Shown piece by piece: positions 56,260 to 64,000 of a stretch of DNA of 64,000 bases. The DNA lies in assembly GCA_022478985.1 (NCBI GenBank), contig JAKSZP010005657.1:1-64000 (forward strand), in the 5' to 3' direction. The stretch comes from Massospora cicadina (lineage: Eukaryota > Entomophthoromycota > Entomophthoromycetes > Entomophthorales > Entomophthoraceae). Each line of letters begins with the position of its first letter. The stretch's first letter is position 1. The position numbers and the translations under genes are program-made. The notes beneath the pieces are model-generated. The model saw only the letters and a program-made list of their open reading frames with translations. It was not told where the DNA came from and did not search any database.

Positions 56260-57120
56260 CATGGAGGGTTGCAGAAAACGGTGGAGCTCTTGTGACCCCA
56301 CTAATATTGGAAGAGCTTACATATGACGTTCTTGAGATGGTTGCTTTTTTGTCATCATTGCCATGTTGAGAAACCATTCCACAAGAATACTACCTACCAG
56401 TTAGTTAAGCTTTGTTTTGAATGGCATACTGTTTCTCTGGATGTGGTGGGGCCTCTTCCAACTGGCGCAAACCGCTCTAAGTATATATCAGTAGCAATTG
56501 ATCACTTGAAAACATGTGTGAAAGCAAGAGTGATAAATGATTTAAAGCTGTCACCACCTCCAAGTTTATTATGGAGTGTGCCATACAGAGACATGTCTGT
56601 CTGCAATTTATTATCAAGGACAAAAAGAACCAATTTCACGTCGCATGTCCTGCCCAAGTTGAGTGAACTAATGGCAATCTTCAGGGTCTTGACTACACCC
56701 TACCACCCTGAATTTAATGGAATGGTGGAACGAGTTAATGGAACATTGGTAAAAATTCTCCACAAGCTTGTAAAGGATCTCACCTATGAATGGAGTACCC
56801 TTCTATCCACCGCAATATTTTATTATAATATCAGCTACCACTCGTTGACAGATAAGAGTCCTTTCCCATTGCTTTATGGTAGACATCTGGCTTTGCCTGC
56901 TTTTCTTTAATCAAGTGTAGAGGAGTAGAATTGCAGCGTTATCTGACCAACTTAGAGTACACGCTGATAAAACTACAAATTGAAGCTTATTATACAATCT
57001 TAGCTAAGAAGATTTGTGATCAGGCGGGTTGGGACCATCTAGTACTAAAAAAAAGATTTGTGATCAGGCGGCTAATCAAAGTAGACGTAGTGGAATCTTA
57101 CAGTTCACTGTAGGAGATCA
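56260..57120 (+). pseudogene. gypsy-2 integrase
   Basis: The 195-residue frame 56323-56910 is the longest open stretch of this family. It holds the second half of the HHCC domain (FCHHCHVEK), SLDVVGPLPTGANRSKYI with the first Asp, VAIDHLKTCVKARVIND, and YHPEFNGMVERVNGTLVKIL with the Glu. The segment usually reading LSDNGxxF reads LSRTKRTNF, so the second Asp is lost. NISYHSLTDKSPFPLLYG follows. 57009-57027 is duplicated at 57053-57071. Confidence 0.85.
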
Positions 57121-57326
57121 TGTTTTGTTTCACTACCAACATGAATTTGGAAGGAAGAACAAGCTTGCTAACATCTGTACCAGACTTTTTAAGTAATCAA
57201 GAAGATTGGTATCAAAGCCTACACCGTTAAGGAACCTACAAGTGGTTGGATTATCAATTGAGTTCACGCTAAGTTCTTTTGGGCATAAAAGAATTAAGAG
57301 CTCATCGTCCAGTCAAGGGAGGATAA

Positions 57327-57811
57327 TGTCAAGAAATTGATATTAATGGACAACAAGCTATAATCCAGCGGATCCTATTTTATGAGTCAAGGTGAGCCTC
57401 GAAATTTGAGCAGTAGATTGTGTCAATGTGAGAATATTGATTGAAGTATTAATAGTTTGGTGAATTGAGGAAATTCCGTTGAAGCCTCGATGATGGGATG
57501 AAACCCCTAAAATTGTTTCAAATGGCGAGTTACTAAGTGGAAGGATTAAAATCAATTAAGAATACTGAGGATTAAAAAGAGCTCAAGAATGGGAGGTGGA
57601 GGCTTTCTGTAAATGAGATTAGAAAGAGTAATTGAAAGTAGCCGTTAGTTTATATATTAAATAAATTGGTATCATTGGAGCAATAGCTCCTTATTTATTA
57701 TTTTATTATTTATTAAGGATTGCAAGCTTCATATCATCCATACGTTGCTTGATTGGATTGAACATGTTCAATCAGCTAGCGTAATTCACCCACTACTGCC
57801 AAAAGTTAAAA
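57327..57811 (+). repeat. gypsy-2 3' LTR
   Basis: About 485 bp from TGTCAAGAAATTGATA to AAAAGTTAAAA, matching the 5' LTR with many differences. Confidence 0.85.
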
Positions 57812-57816
57812 TCTGC

Positions 57817-58610
57817 TATCCAGGATGATATGGATGAACATCGCCGCCAATTTGACAAAACTACTCCTCATACTGACATATGTATTACAGAACCCACTGA
57901 ATCTGAGTGACCACCTTCTACAGCTATCCATGTCCTCTATGAACCTGTTAGATACTATTATACCAGCTTATAAAGAGAAGTACATTCCTGGGACTAAAAC
58001 CATTCAGTCTTACCTCTTTTTGTACAAAGGTGCAATGGAACAAGCTACGTATTGTCAGAAATGCCAACACATTCAAACTGGTATGGATGACAAGCCTTAA
58101 GAAATCATGATGCCATACTTTGGTACGTTTACCACTTGAGCGTCTATAAAGGATGCATTTATTAAATATTTGTAAGTAACTTCTCCCTTTCTAACTGTAA
58201 ACAAGCTCATTTGAATCTGCCCAGGATGTGGGGAAACTAACATTGAATTTGATAAAAAAATTTATCATGAAGCTCAACCCCTTTCATCCTGTGATTGATT
58301 TAACATAGATGACGTCATAGCAGCTGTCCTCTTAGCATATCTGCACAGTATCAATATTGTACTCTATTTCCATAATGCCAAAAAGATGCACAAGTATAAC
58401 CTTGATATTAAGGAATCTATAATAAAGTTGCCTGAGCCAGAAGTGCGTCAACCATCTAATATGGGGAACTGGCCTCACATTCATGTAGTTGGAAGATTTC
58501 AGAGATTTTAAACCCTATCATAAAACTTGCTTTTATTGTGGAATATTTGACCTTCAAAAAGGCTCATGTTGGAAGAAAAAGGCTTATGAGGCAGGAAAAG
58601 TGTAGGCAGC
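57817..58610 (+). pseudogene. gypsy-3 gag, 3' portion
   Basis: Continuation of gag after gypsy-2. The frame 57825-58100 reads ANLTKLLLILTYVLQNPLN, then LPEPEVRQPSNMGNWP near 58430. Near 58520-58560 a degenerate knuckle reads CFYCGIF with a later C (GSCWKKK), lacking the His. Many stops. Confidence 0.45.
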
Positions 58611-58829
58611 TTAGGGCTTAAGGCGCCCCCCTGCTGACAACACCATGCTTTACTCACAGTCTAACTCTGCTCTGCAAGCTGGATGTTACGTTCTATCCAT
58701 ATCTGATAATTGGATGTTCCAAAATTGCTATTTTCAAGTAATGGTTTAACTTCTGCTTACTCTGCCCTTTCTGGACCTCTCTTACAGAAATCTAATTTAC
58801 TTGATCCCCCATTTTGATATTATGTCACA

Positions 58830-59210
58830 CAAGTAGAAGTAGTCATCCATTAGGTGAAAATTTTGACATAGTTGATACTTAATCTCCAATTAATGTCATT
58901 TCAACCTGACTAGTGAAATGTATAAAGGTCGCTTTAGATCAAAACCACACTTTAGATTATGGAACTGTGGGAGCTCATTGGATTCACTCTCTTGAACCTA
59001 CTCATCCCTGACACTTCAGTTTGGATCATTGAGTGAAGACCCTGGCAATTGTGCTAGAGAACCATAGTTACGACCTTCTCATAGGCACACACTTCCTGGT
59101 TGATTTTAATACACAAATAAGTCTTAAGGTCTTATATTTTTCTATTTTAGGGTATTACATTTCAAGTTATAAAGGATATCCCTAGAGAGAAAGGAAATAG
59201 AAAGCCTAGG
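58830..59210 (+). pseudogene. gypsy-3 protease
   Basis: A segment like DIVDT-stop-SPINVIST is followed by LDYGTVGAHWIHSLEPT and LENHSYDLLIGTHFLVDF, where SYDLLIGTHFL matches the family block YDxLLGxDFL. The Gly after Asp-Thr is a stop. A second short block near 61260 reads ILVDMG then APITILMDHLL after a frame change, also protease-like, leaving two such motifs on either side of Y3. Confidence 0.65.
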
Positions 59211-59392
59211 AGTTGTTTATTGGAGACCTAAACCACATCAAATGGCTAGAGTACTGAATAATTGGGCCAAAAACCAAATTGACATGAATAATCTTTCTTT
59301 CACTTTGATACCTAAATTGAAGCCAAATTCAGATTTTTTAAAAAAATACAAAACACAACTGCTTTCTTGAGCTAAGCTTACTAATGTTGAGG

Positions 59393-59403
59393 CAATTGAC
59401 GCC
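59393..59403. repeat. target duplication of Y3 (left)
   Basis: CAATTGACGCC, with CAATTTGACACC at 61177-61188 (one extra T and one mismatch). Confidence 0.7.
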
Positions 59404-59559
59404 TGCTGCCCTGACCTGGGGTGGTATAGCACCGCCATCTGGTGTCTTTTGGCTGCCGCCAAAGCGCGCCTGGGCTGGCTCTGCTAGCCCTCCCAACGCT
59501 ACTGGGCGCTATGTCCCCCTCGGGACTTAGCCCACCACCTCACAAGCTCTCAGGCGGTG

Positions 59560-60030
59560 CTCCCATGGAGCAATTTGCATTTCAGCCTCTGGGTCGAATA
59601 TGGGAATCTCTTCACATATGCAGACGCAGCCATCATCAAGATGGCCACAGTGGTTTTCAAGCCCGCTTGCTAAATTGACTTCCACCCCTTTAAGGGGTAC
59701 TTTGACATTGGCTTCCGCTCTGAAGCTGATGCAGTGGCAGCAGCCAAGCTGCAATTAATTTATAGACAAATTCCTTTGACCACTGTTCACACCAAGCTCC
59801 CAGATAATGCCACTTTGGTGGTCCATCCAGTCTCTGTGTTGCCCTCCTTCCTTTCCCCTGAATGCCTCTTCCACGAGCTCACAGAGGGTTTGGCCATTTA
59901 TGGCGCAGACCCCATGTTGCAGTTTGTGGTGCCCCATGGGGCAGATCATCTGGCAGGCCCTCGCACCTTTGCGATGATCTGCCCATTTCATCAAAACACC
60001 CACCTCATGATTCCCCCCGCACCGTGATCA
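59560..60030 (+). pseudogene. Y-family protein, N-terminal ORF1-like domain (Y3)
   Basis: Reads VEYGNLFTYADAAIIKMAT, VVFKPA-stop, then GYFDIGFRSEADAVAAAKL, KLPDNATLVVHPVSVLPSF, HELTEGLAIYGADPMLQFVV and GPRTFAMICPFHQN, one stop aside an almost continuous frame. LINE-A ORF1 copy 3 has CGWLELGFKSKKAADKAAVV, then HLKDGLTVYGEIQSFEMQ and GKAIAVLTP in the same order and near-equal spacing. I infer a common RNA-binding fold (RRM-like by size, unproven). Confidence 0.65.
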
Positions 60031-60209
60031 GGTCCACCCCTGATCATCCTTTTGGGCGCGCATCAAAAATGGCCACACCATCTGCCCTTTAAATTTCAAG
60101 CTCAATCACTCAAAGTGCAAGTGCCCTATGTCTTCTGCTTCTGCCACTTAAGCTTCTCCCCCTCCAGTGCTGCCCCAGTGGCTGCCTCACCCCTATTTCT
60201 GAATGGGGC

Positions 60210-61050
60210 ATGATCCTCCTGCTCCCAACATTACCAAATTCTGGCGTGGCTTCCAAAGCTGCAGCCAATCAAAATTTTAAAAATTTAAAAAATTTGGTCG
60301 ATTTATGGCACCCTGAGATGATGGCTAAAACAGTGTCAGCTGAGCTGCCATGGTTGACAGCTCCCAGCCAATCAGGTTCTGACAACCTGCCAACTATGGT
60401 GGCTGGGCTGGCACTAGCTGATTTAAATCCATTTGAAGCGCTCAAATGGATCGATGATTCAGATTGGGCTTATAATGTTAAGCCTGATTTTGCTTTGGGT
60501 AAATCTTCATCAATCCTCCCAATTTGTGCCCCTGACATTTTCACCCTAAAAACGGTTTTTCAATACATAAAAATATAAATAAAATGGCAGTTGAAGCGCT
60601 GCTGCTCCTGCCAACACCCTACTATTCCAGCAACTCCATGGGGCGATGGAACCCCTGGTTGAGGGTATTCCTATCCCCAATTTCCCCAATAATTTTGAGG
60701 AAGATGCAAAATATGAGATTGAGGAGCTCGCTTTTGGTGAAAGCCGCGCTTGCATCAATGCAGCAAAAACCTCTATTTTTGACCCCAACTATCCCCAAAC
60801 CTGCCAGCGCATCAAGTCTTTCACTTTTGTGCTGGCTCTCATCACTTTTGCTGAGCATCAACTTGCTCAATACGTTGAGGCGAAGGATACCGCTGGACTC
60901 ATAAACAAAAAACCTGTAGCTATACCTCCTCATGCCCCATGTCTCTGATGCCCCTACCCCTATGTTGTCCGCCATGGTCTGCCAGCTAAAGTGGGCGCCA
61001 GACAAATAGTTTCCCCAAAGCTTCCTCGCCTTCTGATATGACTTCATAGG
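60210..61050 (+). pseudogene. Y-family protein, C-terminal domain (Y3)
   Basis: Frames 60210-60578 and 60646-60948 with a shift between them: VSAELPWLTAPSQSG, LNPFEALKWIDDSDWAYNV, PDFALG, then PLVEGIPIPNFPNNFEEDAK, YEIEELAFGESRACINAAKT, FDPNYPQTCQRIKSFTF and AEHQLAQYVEAKDTAGLIN. It shows the best-preserved middle of the Y protein. Function unknown. No nuclease, polymerase or membrane signature. Confidence 0.6.
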
Positions 61051-61249
61051 CTGATAACCTGTGGGCTATATTAAGAATTTTTTCAGCTTATATTAAACCA
61101 TTTGTTTGGCCCAATTGCAAATAAAGATGCGTGGCGGCTCCCCTTTTGGGTTAGGCACCACTAGTGCTAAAAAAATCAATTTGACACCCTCAGTGCAGAG
61201 TCTTAAGAAAGGATGCCTGTATTACAATTAATCACATAACAATATCTCC

Positions 61250-62330
61250 AAAACCCAGATTCTAGTGGACATGGGGCTCCAATTACCATTTTAATGGACC
61301 ATTTACTAGAAAATCGTGGAGATCCTAATCTGGCCATATGAGAACTTCTTATCTGCCCTGGGGTGCTGGATCCAGCTTACTGGGGGCACTTTAACTATCT
61401 TGATGGTTAACTTTACTGATCACACAATGCAACTAACTCAAAACTGACATTTTGGGTATGTTAGAACTCTACCCTCTGACTAAGTTGAGTCCATCTGTGG
61501 ATGTGGAACTTTGCGTGACTTAAGAATTGACAAAAATGCTACAATATCCCGTATTAAAAAGAAGGTAGGTAAAACACTCTCCTTCAAGCAACAGCGACAA
61601 GAAGATGCTTTGATTGAAAAGTAAGTTGACATTTTTTACAGGCCCAGACGATTTTGAAATGATGAAAGGAGTGACGCATAGTGTGCTTACAGGCGACGCC
61701 CCTCCTATCCGTGCTCAACCCTACTAGAAATCTAAGGTCAAAGAATTTCAGGTTAAAAAATAACTAAAGCAACTATGAACGCTGGGTTGCTAAAACCATT
61801 GCAAAGACCTTAGGCCTCACCGTTGCTGCTTGTGATAATAAGGATAAAGGGCATCAGGTGTTATTGTATCACTGCTATCTGAATGCCATTACTTAAAAGG
61901 AAAGTTACCCGCTGCCAAATTGATGATTCATTATGACTCTTAACTGGTCCTCGATTTTCTCAGTAGTGGATCTCACCAGTGGGGATTGGGAGATTAAGAT
62001 TTTGCTTGAAGATAGAGAAAATGTGCCCTCATAGTGATTAAAGGGTTATTCAAGTCCACTCACATGCCTAAAAGAATATGCAACGCCCTGGCCTCATTTC
62101 AATGGGCGATGAGCTGTCCACTGTGAGATTTGAATATGTAATGTGTATTGATATATTTAGATGATGTGACTGTGTTCTCCTGCAATTTTGGTCAACATTT
62201 ATCACATCTGAAGAAAGTATTTGAACGTCTTCACTCTGCTTAACTGAAGTGGAAGCCCACCAAATGCTATTTTTCAAACCTAAAATGGAATTTCTCAGGC
62301 ATAAGGTTATCTGATAGGGAATCTTGCCAC
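61250..62330 (+). pseudogene. gypsy-3 protease-like start and reverse transcriptase
   Basis: After the ILVDMG block (61265) come KKVGKTLSFKQQRQEDALIE near 61560 and RT blocks: CALIVIKGLFKSTHMPKRIC and NALASFQWAM near 62030-62110, the active site YLDD at 62154-62165 (VLIYLDDVTVFS), then HLSHLKKVFERL and LKWKPTKCYF. These match gypsy-2. Frame changes occur around 61650-62000 and stops are common. Confidence 0.75.
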
Positions 62331-62569
62331 TACCTGACAAAGTGACCACTATTGAGAATATGACTTGACCAAAAAGTATATGTGATATACATGTTTTCCT
62401 CATGAATGGTTGGTTATTACTGACAATTTATCTTTACTTTGCCAAACATGCTGAACCACTAACCTAACTGCCTAATAAAGAAGTTCAGTTTTGATGGGAA
62501 GAATCTCAACACAAGGCATTTAATTTTACTCTTGCTAACGCTTCTTTGTTGGTAGCCCTTAATTTGATG

Positions 62570-62920
62570 AACCTTTAATCCTTTTCACTGATGCTAGAAA
62601 CGTGGGTGTAGGGGCCATTCTGGCTCAGATTGATGTAAATCAATTTGTTCACCCTATAGCATATATCAGTAAGACTTTAGCTCAGGCGGAAATAAACTAC
62701 AGCGTAATGATAATGTGAGTGTCTGGCTGTCCTGCTGAGCATCAAAAAATTTTCCCTTCCTGTATGAGAAACTATTTCACTGTAGTGATGGACCATGCCT
62801 CCCTACGGTGCTACAACAGACAAAAGATCCTGACATATGATTGTACTGCTTGGCACTCAAACTTTAACGTTACAATTTCTAAGTATTCACCACACCAGAA
62901 TGATGCATTAAAACGCTGAA
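62570..62920 (+). pseudogene. gypsy-3 RNase H region
   Basis: NPLILFTDARNVGVGAILAQ near 62575 with the catalytic Asp, HPIAYISKTLAQAEINYSV, then 62719-62919 with TVVMDHASLRCYN and a decayed NVTISKYSPHQND. Connects RT and integrase as in gypsy-2. Confidence 0.75.
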
Positions 62921-63079
62921 GGATTATCTTGGCTACCCATGCTGACGCTCTATGCTTCTGAAGAGAAATGAGTTTACAAACTTATTGCAAAACCTGAAAT
63001 AGGGAGTTGAGAACCCCTATGGTCCAACAGCAATTGAAGAAAATGGCTGGCAGACTTGGATTGATGGACTGTTTTATAA

Positions 63080-63720
63080 GTAAGTTAGGATATATTGGCT
63101 GCCACACGTCTAAACATCTGCAGGAACAAAGTTCACTCTGGAGTACATATGACCATAGGTCATGACGCAGTAATAAAGACAACCAAAGTCTGAGGGAACG
63201 TTGTTACTGGTATGGATTGATTGAGATTATCCAAGATGTCATCAATGCTTGCTTAAATTGCGCTTACCAGAAGCCTCACAATATGATATATCAACACTAG
63301 GTCGTGGGTCTTACTGCCCCGTTCATCAAAGTTAGTATTGATTTAAAGTCCACTTGCCTATGATGATGTATGGTTATTATTATATCATTATAGCGGTTGA
63401 ACACTTAACAAAATGGGTTGTGGCCATCTCCGTTTCCTTGCACACCTCTAAAGCAACTGACTCTTTTTCACTAGAACAAGTCTTCAATCGCCACAGTAAT
63501 CTTGAGGTGCTGCTCTCTGATAATGGTGCCAACTTCATTCACAAGTACTCTTCAATCTCATTTTTCTTATGGGCCCTATCACTCTTTTATGGAACCTCAC
63601 CATCCTGCTATCAATGGGGCTGTAGAACGAGCAAATGGTATGCTAGTCGTCATCCTCTCTAAATGGCTCAATCTGACCCTTCATAGTGGAATAAATACCT
63701 TCCAGTGGTTTTACTAGCAT
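63080..63720 (+). pseudogene. gypsy-3 integrase
   Basis: HHCC: KVHSGVHMTIGHDA near 63125, CLNCAYQK near 63250. Core: FIKVSIDLKS near 63322 with the first Asp, YIIIAVEHLTKWVVAISV near 63380, LLSDNGANF near 63510 with the second Asp, and HHPAINGAVERANGMLVVIL near 63600-63650 with the Glu, in a different frame after a shift near 63570. All three catalytic residues survive. The gene runs on towards the window end without a recognisable stop of the element. Confidence 0.8.
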
Positions 63721-64000
63721 ATTGCATTAGATAACATCAATTTATATAGATGTCACATTTTTGAGCTCTTTACAGATGAGAGACAATTCTTTCCTCGAGT
63801 GTACAGCCCATAGTAAAAACCTCTACACCAGACACTACTGATTTCACAATGCAAAGGCTGGTCAATGAATGGTTCAGGCTTTAAGCTTTAGCCGCTAAGT
63901 CCATGGTGACTATAAGCAAACAAGAAGTTGATTGAAGCAATGCCCAGAAACCTTTTTTTCCCAATTATCAGTTAGGAGACCTCGTCCTGTTCTATTACCA

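Larger units (their letters stand above)
50385..57811 (+). mobile_element. gypsy-2, Ty3/gypsy element nested in gypsy-3
   Basis: Two LTRs (50385-50890 and 57327-57811) starting TGTCAAG, a 5-bp target duplication with one mismatch, and a purine tract AAGGGAGGATAA directly before the 3' LTR. The order gag with zinc knuckle, protease, RT, RNase H, integrase is Ty3/gypsy. The LTRs have diverged strongly, so it is much older than gypsy-1. Retroposon Y2 (52083-53403) lies between gag and protease. Confidence 0.85.
59404..61176 (+). mobile_element. retroposon Y3, longest Y copy
   Basis: 1.77 kb from TGCTGCCCTGACCTGGGGTG to CACCACTAGTGCTAAAAAAA, with an 11-12 bp target duplication. It carries both domains of the Y protein and a zinc-knuckle relic near 60070-60125 (ICPLNFKLNHSKCKC, where the second Cys is Asn). 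The conserved block ATAAAGATGCGTGGC (near 61122) is shared with Y1, and in part with Y2. No endonuclease or RT in any frame. Inserted in gypsy-3. Confidence 0.8.
48400..64000 (+). mobile_element. gypsy-3, outer Ty3/gypsy element, 3' end outside window
   Basis: Plus-strand element carrying two large insertions, gypsy-2 at 50385-57811 and Y3 at 59404-61176. The order gag (49100-50379 and 57817-58610), protease (58840-59210), RT (61700-62330), RNase H (62570-62920), integrase (63080-63720) is Ty3/gypsy. The 5' limit is a guess based on an LTR-like region with a TATA box at 48851. The 3' LTR would be beyond 64000. Heavy decay. Confidence 0.75.

Noticed and set aside
59734..60027. 97-residue frame as a possible host RNA-binding gene
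   Set aside because: It is repeated in Y2, X2 and X3 with target duplications, so it belongs to a mobile element.

Overview
The window is nuclear eukaryotic DNA made almost entirely of decayed, nested retrotransposons. I found no intact host gene, rRNA, tRNA, CRISPR array or bacterial-type operon. The lineage cannot be fixed from sequence alone. The reverse transcriptase style of the main LINE family (signatures such as FLDQQKAYDRVNW and LRQGDPLSPLLYNF) and the Ty3/gypsy elements looks to me more like a fungus with a bloated genome than a seed plant, but an early land plant or streptophyte alga is not excluded. Gene-level calls below are mostly 'pseudogene', because nearly every reading frame carries stops or frameshifts.

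Layout. 1-4750: LINE-A copy 1 (plus strand, 5' end outside the window). 5205-6241: a 5'-truncated ORF1-only retroposon (family Y, minus). 7122-8966: a related ORF1-only retroposon (family X, minus). About 9460-15530: a different LINE (LINE-B, minus) with ORF1-like, endonuclease, RT and terminal zinc-finger segments. 16409-21686: LINE-A copy 2, full length. 21700-34775: an X retroposon split first by LINE-A copy 3 (21753-27004) and then by a complete Ty3/gypsy element (gypsy-1, 27119-32991, LTRs of about 785 bp, 5-bp target duplication CCTAG). About 36300-44360 (minus): an old gypsy element (gypsy-4) interrupted by a 282-bp X fragment and a 2.5-kb X copy (37526-40021). About 45600-47300 (minus): a chromovirus-like integrase/chromodomain fragment. 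About 48400 to the window end: gypsy-3, which contains gypsy-2 (50385-57811) nested in its gag. Gypsy-2 contains a Y copy (52083-53403), and gypsy-3 contains another Y copy (59404-61176).

The most interesting content is the X/Y group. Its members encode a conserved protein with the same architecture as LINE-A ORF1 (an RNA-binding-like N-terminal domain with a GLxxYG motif, then a CCHC zinc knuckle), followed by a C-terminal domain I do not recognise, and no endonuclease or RT that I can see. Four members have 12-19 bp target-site duplications, several are 5'-truncated, and X copies end in a tail resembling that of LINE-A. This suggests a non-autonomous, ORF1-carrying retroposon mobilised by LINE machinery, probably by LINE-A. 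The element junctions were read by eye and are the strongest evidence. The protein-level homologies were also judged by eye and need alignment.
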